Notes under the pieces: generated by a model
What the model was told of the DNA's origin: nothing
Seen by the model: only the letters and a program-made list of their open reading frames with translations
Databases searched by the model: none
Translations under genes and position numbers: made by a program
Shown here: positions 1 through 8,029 of the stretch, piece after piece
Layout: each line of letters starts with the position of its first letter
Numbering within the stretch: position 1 is the stretch's first letter
Origin: Flavobacterium endoglycinae
Lineage (GTDB): Bacteria; Bacteroidota; Bacteroidia; Flavobacteriales; Flavobacteriaceae
DNA length: 64,000 nucleotides
Direction: 5' to 3'
NCBI RefSeq assembly: GCF_017352115.1
Contig: NZ_CP071448.1
Coordinates: 1,573,001-1,637,000 of the forward strand

Positions 1-218
1 ACACTAATTCTCAGCACATGGGCGAAACACGCGAAACTAGAATCAAAGAATTTCATGCTTTTAATTCTATTCCGGTTTTAGGCTTAAGAGAAGGAAGCTG
101 GCTTGAGGTAAAGGGCGAAAAAATTACCTTGAAAGGAAATCTGAAAGCTCGTTTGTTCAAACAAAACGAAACGCCGGTTGAATTAGAAAGTGAGAGCGAC
201 CTGAGCAATCTAAAGTAA
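1..218 (+). CDS. pepE: Dipeptidase E (peptidase E), 3' end only
   Basis: The window opens inside this gene; the reading frame starts at base 3 and ends with TAA at 216-218, so about 71 C-terminal residues are visible. The stretch [14 protein letters not shown] followed by [13 protein letters not shown] matches the C-terminal part of the S51 serine peptidase PepE, a cytoplasmic enzyme that cleaves Asp-X dipeptides. The His in the HMGETRE motif is probably the catalytic His of the family; the nucleophilic Ser lies upstream of the window. The tail after [11 protein letters not shown] is acidic and unremarkable. It is followed by the repeated 3'-UTR motif at 228-253. Confidence 0.85.
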   Translation, partial: TNSQHMGETRETRIKEFHAFNSIPVLGLREGSWLEVKGEKITLKGNLKARLFKQNETPVELESESDLSNLK

Positions 219-227
219 TTTTTATCA

Positions 228-253
228 CCATATAAGTAATATAAAGTTCATTT
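228..253. repeat. 3'-UTR repeat motif, copy 1 (CCATATAAG..ATATAAAGTTCATTT)
   Basis: Found 9 bases after the pepE stop. Related copies lie at 7894-7918 after gpmI and 11274-11297 after a methyltransferase gene, always just past a stop codon. Here CATATAAGTAAT is also repeated inverted as ATTACTTATATG near 284-295, giving a 12-bp stem that may end or stabilise the transcript. Confidence 0.6.
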
Positions 254-321
254 CAAACCAAGTTTAGCTAAAAACTTCCTTACATTACTTATATGATTAA
301 AAAAACAATAAACACAAAAAA

Positions 322-342
322 GCCTCAAACAATGTTTGAGGC
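322..342 (-). terminator. Rho-independent terminator of tRNA-Gly copy 1
   Basis: On the minus strand a perfect 9-bp stem (GCCTCAAAC / GTTTGAGGC, 3-nt loop) is followed by six T residues. It begins 8 bases past the tRNA 3' end. Confidence 0.85.
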
Positions 343-350
343 TTTTGAAG

Positions 351-423
<73 letters not shown>

Positions 424-435
424 ATTAACAGGGTG

Positions 436-443
436 CAAATATA
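436..443 (-). promoter_or_regulatory. -7 box of tRNA-Gly copy 1
   Basis: Minus-strand TATATTTG fits the Bacteroidota consensus TAnnTTTG. A TTG (CAA at 467-469 on the plus strand) sits 23 bases upstream as a possible -33 element. Confidence 0.7.
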
Positions 444-499
444 AATATTTTTTTTAAATCTAAAAACAAAAATAAAAAAATATTTAAGTTTGATAAAAA

Positions 500-525
500 A
501 ACCGAAACACTTTAAAGTTCCGGTT
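500..525 (-). terminator. Rho-independent terminator of tRNA-Gly copy 2
   Basis: On the minus strand AACCGGAAC pairs with GTTTCGGTT (one G-U pair), followed by a T run. It starts shortly after the tRNA 3' end and lies before the promoter of copy 1, so the two tRNAs are separately terminated. Confidence 0.8.
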
Positions 526-531
526 TTTTAG

Positions 532-604
<73 letters not shown>

Positions 605-614
605 ATTGCTGGTG

Positions 615-622
615 CAAATATA
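615..622 (-). promoter_or_regulatory. -7 box of tRNA-Gly copy 2
   Basis: Minus-strand TATATTTG in the same position relative to the tRNA (10 bases) as in copy 1 (12 bases). TTG candidates lie 16 and 21 bases further upstream. Confidence 0.7.
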
Positions 623-738
623 AAAAGAAAGTTAAGTTCAAAACAAGCTTTTGGGCAAAAAAAATGAATTAAAAACAACATTATTTTATAACCTATTTAA
701 AATTAAAAAGTTATAAAAGCAATTATTTTTCAAAAATC

Positions 739-1176
739 ATGACTATTATCAAAGAAATACCTTCAAAAGAAACTCATATTGTCCGTCATCCTGTTCTTAG
801 AAAAGGAAAACCTATCGAATCTTGCCTCTTTGAAGGTGATGATTTGGACTCTACACACCATTTTGGATTGTACGTTGACAAAAATTTAACAGGAATTATT
901 TCGTTATTCAAACAAACGAACGCTATATTTGCCGAAAAAAATCAAGCTCAGATTCGCGGTATGGCTATTTTAGAGAATAATCAGAAAAAAGGATACGGCG
1001 AAGCATTAGTAAGGCATTGTGAAAATTACTGCAAAGAACACTTTACCGATCTTATTTGGTTCAATGCCAGAACAGCAGCAGTTGGATTTTACAAAAAAAT
1101 GGATTACCAAATTCTAGGAGAACCTTTTGATATCAAAGATGTTGGCGAACATTATTTAATGTATAAAAAATTATAG
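739..1176 (+). CDS. GNAT family N-acetyltransferase
   Basis: A 145-residue single-domain protein. Residues about 72-95 (QIRGMAILENNQKKGYGEAL) form the acetyl-CoA binding motif A, with the R/Q-x-x-G-x-G/A core as QKKGYG. The C-terminal part (FNARTAAVGFYKKMDYQILGE) is the usual motif B with a Tyr after AVGFY. It should transfer an acetyl group from acetyl-CoA to an amine, but the substrate cannot be read from the sequence. The next gene starts one base after this stop codon, so it is cotranscribed with an L,D-transpeptidase; that hints at, but does not prove, an envelope link. Confidence 0.85.
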   Translation: MTIIKEIPSKETHIVRHPVLRKGKPIESCLFEGDDLDSTHHFGLYVDKNLTGIISLFKQTNAIFAEKNQAQIRGMAILENNQKKGYGEALVRHCENYCKEHFTDLIWFNARTAAVGFYKKMDYQILGEPFDIKDVGEHYLMYKKL

Positions 1177-1177
1177 A

Positions 1178-2761
1178 ATGAAGAAACTTTACTTTTTTTT
1201 ATTGGTATGCAGTTTAATTGGCTGTAAAAAAGAGGAACCAAAAAAAATCCCTGCTGCCATTGGAAAAGCTCCAGAAATCATACTTACTGATGAAAGAAAA
1301 GTAGAGATTGACACTGCAATTTTAAGTACTTTTAAAAGTGAGACATTAAAACAATTCTATGCTTCATCTGATAATAAAACCGTTTGGGGAAATCTCGAAA
1401 AGCGCAAGTATGTTTTGTCCCAACTAAAAAACGCAGACAAATTAGGTCTTGAACCTGAGGATTATAAAGCTTCTCAATTATTAAAATTCGAGAGCAGAAT
1501 AAGCAGTTTAAACGATGCAAATCTGGCCACTTATGACATTCTGCTTACTTATAATTTTGAAAAATTCTTAAATCATTTATACAAAGGAAAATTAAATCCT
1601 AAAACCTTATACAGCGATTGGGATCTTGACGAAAAAACTTTTGATGTAAACAATGTCTTGATTAAAGCTTTCAATAAAAATAAGCTAGATAGTATTGTAG
1701 ATAACATTCAGCCGAAATCATTAACCTATAAGGAATTGATAAAATCATTGGAAATCATCAATTCGTTTCCAGATGAAGACATCAAAACTATTGAAAGTTT
1801 AAAAAAAATTACGGTAAAAGACACCAATTCGGCGCTTATAGCAATCAAACAAAAGCTTTTATTCTGGAAAGATATGTCAGGAAAAGACAGTCTTACCAAT
1901 ATATATGACGCAAAAACTTTTGAATCAGTTAAAAAATTTCAGGCGCGACATGGTTTAGCCGATGATGGTGTAATTGGTCCGGGAACAATCAGCGCTTTAA
2001 ATTATTCTAAAGAAAGAAGAAAACAGCAGATTATTGCCAACTTAGAAAGATGGAGATGGTACCCAAATGAATTGGCCGAAAATTATTTTATTATCAATAT
2101 TCCTGATTACAGCTTAAATGTAGTGGAAAATCAAGATACGACTCTGGTTAGAAATGTAGTGGTGGGAACTAGTAAAAGAAGAACTCCTGTTATTACTTCT
2201 ATTCTAAAAACAGTAGTATTTAATCCAACTTGGACAGTTCCGCCTACTATTTTAAAAGAAGATGTAGTTCCAGCCATGAAACGAAACCGAAATTATCTGG
2301 CTAAAAAGAATATTACAATTTATGATACCTCAGGCAATGTAGTAGATCCGCAGGCATGGAACGAAAACAAGCCAGGAAATTACCGCTATATACAAAGTCC
2401 AGGTTACAACAATTCTTTAGGATTAATGAAAATTTTATTTCCAAACCATCACAGTGTATACCTGCATGACACAAATCACCGAAATTATTTCGTTAGAAGC
2501 AATCGTTCTTTAAGTTCTGGATGCGTTCGAGTAGAAAACCCTTTAGAACTGGCCAAACATATATTAAATGATTCTGTACGATTTTCAAAAGACAGAATCG
2601 ACACGATAATTGCTTCCAAAAAGACAATGAGTTTTAAAATCAACAAAAAATATGCTTTGTATCAATGGTATTGGACAGCATGGTGCAAAAAAAATCAGCT
2701 CATTTTCAGAGCTGATATTTATAATTTAGATTCGGATTTGTATAGTAAATTAAGACATTAA
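1178..2761 (+). CDS. L,D-transpeptidase lipoprotein with peptidoglycan-binding domain (YcbB/LdtD type)
   Basis: A 527-residue predicted lipoprotein: the signal peptide ends in the lipobox LIGC at about residue 16. Order of parts: a helical N-terminal scaffold, a peptidoglycan-binding module at about 225-275 (KKFQARHGLADDGVIGPGTI), and a YkuD catalytic domain at about 290-460. His430 (LHDTN) and Cys449 (SSGCVRV) are the expected catalytic pair. Enzymes of this type make 3-3 crosslinks between meso-DAP residues in the periplasm. Length and order match E. coli LdtD/YcbB. Its 3' end overlaps by 12 bases the convergent gene for a second YkuD-type protein. Confidence 0.92.
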   Translation: MKKLYFFLLVCSLIGCKKEEPKKIPAAIGKAPEIILTDERKVEIDTAILSTFKSETLKQFYASSDNKTVWGNLEKRKYVLSQLKNADKLGLEPEDYKASQLLKFESRISSLNDANLATYDILLTYNFEKFLNHLYKGKLNPKTLYSDWDLDEKTFDVNNVLIKAFNKNKLDSIVDNIQPKSLTYKELIKSLEIINSFPDEDIKTIESLKKITVKDTNSALIAIKQKLLFWKDMSGKDSLTNIYDAKTFESVKKFQARHGLADDGVIGPGTISALNYSKERRKQQIIANLERWRWYPNELAENYFIINIPDYSLNVVENQDTTLVRNVVVGTSKRRTPVITSILKTVVFNPTWTVPPTILKEDVVPAMKRNRNYLAKKNITIYDTSGNVVDPQAWNENKPGNYRYIQSPGYNNSLGLMKILFPNHHSVYLHDTNHRNYFVRSNRSLSSGCVRVENPLELAKHILNDSVRFSKDRIDTIIASKKTMSFKINKKYALYQWYWTAWCKKNQLIFRADIYNLDSDLYSKLRH

Positions 2762-3478
2762 TTTTTGCTCCATCGTGAAACTTCTTGACGGATGATAGAT
2801 ATACAAACACGATTTATCTTTGATTACTTGAATTATTTCATCTGTTAATTCTACAGGAACTGCAGGACAACCTTGGCTTCTGCCTAATCTTTTGTGATCT
2901 CTTATAAAAGATTCTGAAACATAATCCGCTCCATGCATAACCACTCCTCTTCCGCGGGCGTTATCATTAACTCCTCTTTCTAAACCATCTAGGCGTAAAG
3001 AAGCTCCGTGTTTTCCTTGATAGATTTCACCAGTGGCATAAAAACCTAAACTACTTTTGAAAGATGAATTGATATTAGAAAAAGCAGCTGCGAATTCCTC
3101 TCCGCTGTTTCTTCCGTGCGCCACTAACGAATTAAACAAAATAGTGTTAGTAGTCATATCAATCACCCAAAGACGCTTTGTGTTTGATGAAAGACTAAAG
3201 TCAATTAGAGTAAGGATGTTTTTTTGAATAATTCCTCTTTCTTTCAAAAGGTAAAACCCTTTTAAGGCTTCTGAAAAAGTTTTAAGTTCAGGAAGCTTAT
3301 AATTACTGCTAGAATGCAATGTATTATAAGCGGTTTCAATTTTTGCCTCAACACTTAGGTTTGTTTCAACCTTTGCAATAGATTTTGCTGCTGATACTTT
3401 TAAGTCGGTTGTGTTTTTTGAATCTTTACCAAAAGACAATAATAAAAACACCAATAAAGGATAAATTTTGTAAATCAT
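2750..3478 (-). CDS. Murein L,D-transpeptidase catalytic domain protein (YkuD_2 type)
   Basis: A 242-residue exported protein with an N-terminal hydrophobic segment (IYPLLVFLLLSFG). The catalytic region spans about 90-235: a His in VVMHGADYVSE and a Cys in RLGRSQGCPAVP give the L,D-transpeptidase active-site pattern of the short YkuD_2 family common in Bacteroidota. It may crosslink peptidoglycan or attach or trim partners in the periplasm; the exact reaction is not visible. It is convergent with, and overlaps by 12 bases, the LdtD-like gene at 1178-2761. A -7 box lies at 3515-3522. Confidence 0.88.
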   Translation of the reverse strand: MIYKIYPLLVFLLLSFGKDSKNTTDLKVSAAKSIAKVETNLSVEAKIETAYNTLHSSSNYKLPELKTFSEALKGFYLLKERGIIQKNILTLIDFSLSSNTKRLWVIDMTTNTILFNSLVAHGRNSGEEFAAAFSNINSSFKSSLGFYATGEIYQGKHGASLRLDGLERGVNDNARGRGVVMHGADYVSESFIRDHKRLGRSQGCPAVPVELTDEIIQVIKDKSCLYIYHPSRSFTMEQKLMS

Positions 3479-3514
3479 TGAATTTCTTTAGGTTAATAAT
3501 AAATTTGGGTAAGG

Positions 3515-3522
3515 CAAAAGTA
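3515..3522 (-). promoter_or_regulatory. Promoter of the YkuD_2 gene
   Basis: Minus-strand TACTTTTG, 36 bases before the start codon. A TTG (CAA at 3541-3543) lies 18 bases upstream, giving the full TTG-N(17-23)-TAnnTTTG arrangement. Confidence 0.65.
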
Positions 3523-3550
3523 TAAAAATTTCGACCCTTGCAAAATACAA

Positions 3551-3572
3551 GCCTGAAAATCAGGCATTTTTT
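3551..3572 (+). terminator. Orphan terminator-like hairpin between divergent genes
   Basis: GCCTGA-AAA-TCAGGC followed by ATTTTTTG on the plus strand, within the 301-bp gap 3479-3779. No plus-strand gene ends within 790 bases upstream. It could end readthrough from the LdtD gene or a short untranslated RNA. Apart from this hairpin and the two promoters nothing else was recognised in the gap. Confidence 0.45.
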
Positions 3573-3747
3573 GTTGAAAATTTAACATTATTAACATAAT
3601 TCTGTTATTTATGTAAGATTTTATCTCACGCTAAAAATCATAACGATTTAGTCTTTTTTCTTAAAAAAAGTAAAACAAAATGGGAAATTTGAAACTTAAA
3701 GTGTAACAAGTAGAAGAATTTTATGTCTATTATCCTTATATTAAGAC

Positions 3748-3755
3748 TACATTTG
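3748..3755 (+). promoter_or_regulatory. Promoter of the DUF5916 gene
   Basis: TACATTTG matches TAnnTTTG. It lies downstream of the first in-frame ATG (3723) and 24 bases before the ATG at 3780, so it supports 3780 as the true start. No clear TTG -33 element was found. Confidence 0.55.
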
Positions 3756-3779
3756 CAATCATTTTGTATTAAAAATCCA

Positions 3780-6209
3780 ATGAAAAAACTAGTTTTTTAC
3801 AGTTTTATTTTACTCAATATCTGGTGTTATGGCCAGAAAAAAGTGTTACAAGCACAGCTTGTTTCGCAAAATATCATTATCGATGGAAAACTAAATGAAA
3901 CTGCTTGGGAAAGTGCTCCTATAGCTTCAGATTTTATCACTTTAGAACCTGATAATGGAAAACCCGCTCCAGATGGTAAAAAAACAGAAGTCAAAATTTT
4001 ATATGACAATGACGCTATATATATAGGTGCCAAAATGTATGATGACGAACCTTCAAAGATTTTAAAAGAAATCTCACAGCGTGATAATTTTGGAACTGCA
4101 GATCTTTTTGGCGTTTTTATAAATGGTTTCAATGATGGGCAACAGGATTTCATGTTCTATGTTTCGGCAGCAGACGTTCAGGGCGATTGTATTATGACTG
4201 ATGCAAATGGAGAAGATTATTCTTGGGATGCCGTTTGGATAAGCAAAGCATCATTGACCGAGAACGGCTGGATTGTCGAAATTAAGATTCCGTACTCGGC
4301 GCTTCGTTTTTCTGCAGAAAATAAACAAACTTGGGGAATTAATTTCTTTAGAGAAATCAAGAGAACACGTTATAAATACACTTGGAATTTTGTCGACAGA
4401 AAAGTGGGAACGTTTACACAGCAGGCTGGAATATTATCTGGAATTGAAAATATCAAACCTCCTACCCGATTGTTCTTTATGCCTTATGCTTCATATTATT
4501 TAAATGCTGGAGAAGGTCAGAAAACTTATGGAACCATAAAAGGAGGTATGGATATTAAGTACGGAATCAACGATGCTTTTACTGTAGATGCCATTTTAAT
4601 TCCTGATTTTGGCCAAACGAAATACGATGATCAGATTTTGAATTTAGGTCCGTTTGAACAGCAGTTCAATGAAAATAGAGCTTTCTTTACCGAAGGAACA
4701 GATTTATTCAACAAAGGCAATATGTTCTATTCCAGAAGAATTGGCGGAAAACCTTCTGTTGAACCAGAACTAAATGATAATGAAGAAATAGCAGAAACGG
4801 TACAAAACGTAAATCTTATTAATGCTTTAAAACTTTCCGGAAGAACTAAAAATGGTTTGGGAGTTGGAATTTTAAATGCCGTAACCGAAAAAACTTTTGC
4901 CACCATAAAAGATACTATAACAGGAGAAACCAGACGCACCATAGTAGAACCGCTTACCAATTATAATGTGATTGTACTTGACCAGCGTTTTAGAAAAAAT
5001 TCTTCGGTAACTTTCATCAATACTAATGTAATCAGAAACGGTCATTTTAGAGATGCTAACGTAACAGGATTAGTTTGGGATTTAAACACAAAAGCCAATA
5101 CCTACAATTTATCTGGTAATGTAAAATACAGCACCATTAATGCCAGCGAAGACAAAAGAGGTTTGTTTAGTACTATCAATTTTGCAGAAACCAGTGGAAA
5201 ATACCGTTACAGCGTTGGCTCTGATTTTGTTACCAAAGATTTTAACCCAAATGATTTGGGAATTAATTTCTACACCAACTATTACAGCTTTTATGGAAAT
5301 GCCAATTACAGAATCTTAAATCCAACAAAACTTTTCAATAGCTTTAGGCTTAATTATAATATGTATTCGGAATTCAATAAAGATTCTGGAAAAGTTCAAG
5401 AATTTAATATTGATGCCAATGTGAATCTTTCTACGGTAAAAAACAATTATTACGGAATGGGAGTAACTATTTTCCCCGTTGAAATGTATGATTATTATGA
5501 ACCCAGAGCTGATGGCCGATATATTATTACTCCTAAAAAAATAAATTTATGGGGAAGTATATCTACCAATTACAATCACAAATTTGCATTGGATTTAAAT
5601 CCTACTCTTTCTATTGCAGATGAGCCTGGAAGAGCTGCATTTGGAGTCGATATTGGGCCAAGATATCGATTCAATGACAAACTTTTACTCACTTATACTT
5701 TTAGTCTTTTAAAGAAAAACAATAACAAAGGTTATATCGACAGCTATGACGACGATGATAACGAAGCAACTCCTGAAATCATTGTTTTTGCCAACAGAGA
5801 TGTGATAACATATGCCAATACACTTAGCGGAAAATACGCCATAAACAGCGCCATGACATTTAATTTAGCGGTTCGACAATATTGGTCTTCTGCCGAAAAT
5901 AAAAATATTCTTCAGCTGGATTCTGATGGACGTTTAGATCCTTATCCTCAATATACTGAAAATAAAAATTCAAGCTTCTACTCTTGGAACGCCGATTTAT
6001 CATATTCGTGGTGGTTTGCACCTGGAAGCCAGCTTTCGGCATTATACAGAAACAATGCTTCTAATTTCGAACGTGTTATTGACAAAGATTTCAAGCGAAA
6101 TGTTACAAATCTGCTCACAAACGATGCATTAAAACATATCTTTTCTGTGAGTGTAAAATACTTTATAGACTACAACGCTGTCAAAAATAAGATTAGAAAG
6201 AGAGCTTAG
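3780..6209 (+). CDS. DUF5916 protein with N-terminal carbohydrate-binding family 9-like domain
   Basis: From ATG 3780 the protein has 809 residues and a clean signal peptide (MKKLVFYSFILLNIWCYG). An upstream ATG at 3723 is in frame but would place 19 odd residues before the signal peptide and precede the -7 box at 3748. Residues about 25-200 resemble the CBM9-like sandwich (IDGKLNETAWESAP, DAIYIGAKMYDDEP, WDAVWISKA). The remainder is rich in alternating aromatic and polar strands (for example YSVGSDFVTKDFNPNDLGINF), typical of an outer-membrane beta-barrel, ending in a short basic tail. Members of DUF5916 are widespread in Bacteroidota; substrate and function are not established. It stands alone, without a SusC/SusD pair. 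Confidence 0.82.
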   Translation: MKKLVFYSFILLNIWCYGQKKVLQAQLVSQNIIIDGKLNETAWESAPIASDFITLEPDNGKPAPDGKKTEVKILYDNDAIYIGAKMYDDEPSKILKEISQRDNFGTADLFGVFINGFNDGQQDFMFYVSAADVQGDCIMTDANGEDYSWDAVWISKASLTENGWIVEIKIPYSALRFSAENKQTWGINFFREIKRTRYKYTWNFVDRKVGTFTQQAGILSGIENIKPPTRLFFMPYASYYLNAGEGQKTYGTIKGGMDIKYGINDAFTVDAILIPDFGQTKYDDQILNLGPFEQQFNENRAFFTEGTDLFNKGNMFYSRRIGGKPSVEPELNDNEEIAETVQNVNLINALKLSGRTKNGLGVGILNAVTEKTFATIKDTITGETRRTIVEPLTNYNVIVLDQRFRKNSSVTFINTNVIRNGHFRDANVTGLVWDLNTKANTYNLSGNVKYSTINASEDKRGLFSTINFAETSGKYRYSVGSDFVTKDFNPNDLGINFYTNYYSFYGNANYRILNPTKLFNSFRLNYNMYSEFNKDSGKVQEFNIDANVNLSTVKNNYYGMGVTIFPVEMYDYYEPRADGRYIITPKKINLWGSISTNYNHKFALDLNPTLSIADEPGRAAFGVDIGPRYRFNDKLLLTYTFSLLKKNNNKGYIDSYDDDDNEATPEIIVFANRDVITYANTLSGKYAINSAMTFNLAVRQYWSSAENKNILQLDSDGRLDPYPQYTENKNSSFYSWNADLSYSWWFAPGSQLSALYRNNASNFERVIDKDFKRNVTNLLTNDALKHIFSVSVKYFIDYNAVKNKIRKRA

Positions 6210-6325
6210 CGTGAATTAATTTTAAAAAATAAAGACTTCTATAATTAAATTAATATTTTTTCTCAGACTTCATTTTATTAAATATAAATGTAAACATTGC
6301 TTTCTTCTAAACTTTAGAAATGACT

Positions 6326-6333
6326 TATCTTTG
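6326..6333 (+). promoter_or_regulatory. Promoter of gpmI
   Basis: TATCTTTG, 17 bases before the start codon. The nearest upstream TTG (6297-6299) is 26 bases away, slightly long for a -33 element. Confidence 0.6.
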
Positions 6334-6350
6334 TAGAAAACAAAAAAGAA

Positions 6351-7868
6351 ATGAACAAAAAAGTTATCCTTATGATTTTAGATGGTTGGGGAAAATCTCC
6401 TGACCCTAAAGTATCTGCAATAGACAATGCAAATGTTCCATTTATAAATAGTCTTTACAAAAACTACCCAAATGCACAACTTCGTACTGACGGTTTAAAC
6501 GTTGGTTTACCAGAAGGACAAATGGGAAACAGCGAGGTTGGACACATGAACCTTGGTGCTGGAAGAATTGTATATCAAGATTTAGCAAAAATTAATTTAG
6601 CAGTAGCCCACAAAACTCTAGCGAAAGAACAAGTATTAGTTGATGCTTTTACCTATGCGAAAGAAAACAATAAAAAAGTACACTTTTTAGGATTAGTTTC
6701 TGACGGAGGTGTTCACTCTCATACTTCTCATTTACGTGGTTTAATCGATGCATCTCAAGAATACGGTTTAGATCAAGTGTATGTTCACGCTTTTACAGAC
6801 GGGCGTGATGTTGACCCAAAATCGGGTGCAAAATACATTCACGATTTAGAAGATTATATTAAAGATACTCCTGTAAAAATCGCTTCAATCGTGGGGCGTT
6901 ACTATGCAATGGACCGTGATAAAAGATGGGAACGTGTAAAATTAGCTTATGATTTATTAGTGAACGGAGTTGGAACTCCTTCTAAAAATGCCGTTTCTAG
7001 TGTTTTAGCAAGCTATGAAAAAGACGTAACTGACGAATTTATCGAACCGGTTGTTATAGTTGATGAAAACGAAAAACCACTTGCTACGATTATTGAAGGC
7101 GACGTTGTGATCTTCTTTAACTTTAGAACAGATAGAGGACGCGAACTTACGGAAGCACTTTCTCAGCATGATTTCCACGAGCAAAACATGCACAAATTAA
7201 ACTTGTATTATGTAACGCTTACCAACTACGACGAAACATACCAAAATGTAAAAGTAGTTTACAACAAAGATAATATTACAGAAACTCTTGGTGAGGTTTT
7301 AGAAAAAGCAGGTAAGAAACAAATCCGTATTGCAGAAACTGAGAAATATCCTCACGTAACTTTCTTCTTCTCAGGAGGAAGAGAAACTCCTTTTGAAGGT
7401 GAATCAAGAATTTTAAGAAACTCTCCAAAAGTAGCGACTTACGATTTACAGCCAGAAATGAGCGCTTACGAATTAGCAGATGCCCTTGTTCCTGAATTAA
7501 ACAAAGGCGAAGTTGATTTCGTATGTTTAAACTTTGCAAATGGCGACATGGTAGGTCATACCGGAATCATGAGTGCTGCAATTAGAGCTTGTGAAGCTGT
7601 TGATGCCTGCGCAAAACAAGTTATCGATGCAGCTCTTGCAAACGATTATACAACAATCGTAATTGCTGACCACGGTAACTGCGAAACCATGATTAATCCT
7701 GACGGAAGTCCAAATACAGCACACACTACTAATCCGGTGCCGATTATTTTAGTTGACAAACAATTAAAAAGCATCCAAGATGGTGTGTTAGGTGATGTTG
7801 CTCCTACTATCTTAGAATTAATGGGAGTACAGCAGCCAAATGCAATGACTTGTCATTCATTGTTATAG
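6351..7868 (+). CDS. gpmI: 2,3-bisphosphoglycerate-independent phosphoglycerate mutase
   Basis: A 505-residue cytoplasmic enzyme that interconverts 3- and 2-phosphoglycerate in glycolysis and gluconeogenesis. The alkaline-phosphatase-fold metal site is visible: MILDGWGK at the N terminus, the catalytic Ser in MGNSEVGHMNLGAGR, HAFTDGRDVDPKSG in the insert domain, and ADHGNCE with NTAHTTNPVP near the C terminus. Length is normal for the family (about 505-515). It is monocistronic, with a -7 box at 6326 and a hairpin after the stop that contains a copy of the repeated 3'-UTR motif. Confidence 0.97.
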   Translation: MNKKVILMILDGWGKSPDPKVSAIDNANVPFINSLYKNYPNAQLRTDGLNVGLPEGQMGNSEVGHMNLGAGRIVYQDLAKINLAVAHKTLAKEQVLVDAFTYAKENNKKVHFLGLVSDGGVHSHTSHLRGLIDASQEYGLDQVYVHAFTDGRDVDPKSGAKYIHDLEDYIKDTPVKIASIVGRYYAMDRDKRWERVKLAYDLLVNGVGTPSKNAVSSVLASYEKDVTDEFIEPVVIVDENEKPLATIIEGDVVIFFNFRTDRGRELTEALSQHDFHEQNMHKLNLYYVTLTNYDETYQNVKVVYNKDNITETLGEVLEKAGKKQIRIAETEKYPHVTFFFSGGRETPFEGESRILRNSPKVATYDLQPEMSAYELADALVPELNKGEVDFVCLNFANGDMVGHTGIMSAAIRACEAVDACAKQVIDAALANDYTTIVIADHGNCETMINPDGSPNTAHTTNPVPIILVDKQLKSIQDGVLGDVAPTILELMGVQQPNAMTCHSLL

Positions 7869-7889
7869 AAAATTACCCAATAAATATTT

Positions 7890-7928
7890 AAAACCATATA
7901 AGTGATATAAGTTCATTTATATGGTTTT
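7890..7928 (+). terminator. gpmI terminator containing 3'-UTR repeat motif, copy 2
   Basis: AAAACCATATA pairs with TATATGGTTTT (11 bp), followed by TTATTTTT. The repeated motif ATATAAGTGATATAAGTTCA fills the loop and left arm (7894-7918). Confidence 0.65.
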
Positions 7929-7950
7929 TATTTTTACAATGATGTCATCT

Positions 7951-7999
7951 TGAGCGAAGTCGAAGCCTTATGAAACAAAGAAGGCTTCGACTTCGCTCA
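7951..7999. repeat. Palindromic repeat (TGAGCGAAGTCGAAGCCTT inverted pair)
   Basis: TGAGCGAAGTCGAAGCCTT at 7951-7969 is followed after 11 bases by its exact reverse complement at 7981-7999. It lies between the convergent gpmI and DUF445 genes. It is GC-rich against an AT-rich background, as in REP-type elements, and could act as a two-way terminator. Related GAGCGA-type words recur at 37250, 41021 and 42891. Confidence 0.7.
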
Positions 8000-8029
8000 G
8001 CCTGAACTTGTGCTTTTATTTTTTTGCAA

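Noticed and set aside
3723..3779. Upstream in-frame start for the DUF5916 gene
   Set aside because: It lies before the -7 box at 3748-3755 and would put 19 residues ahead of an otherwise clean signal peptide.
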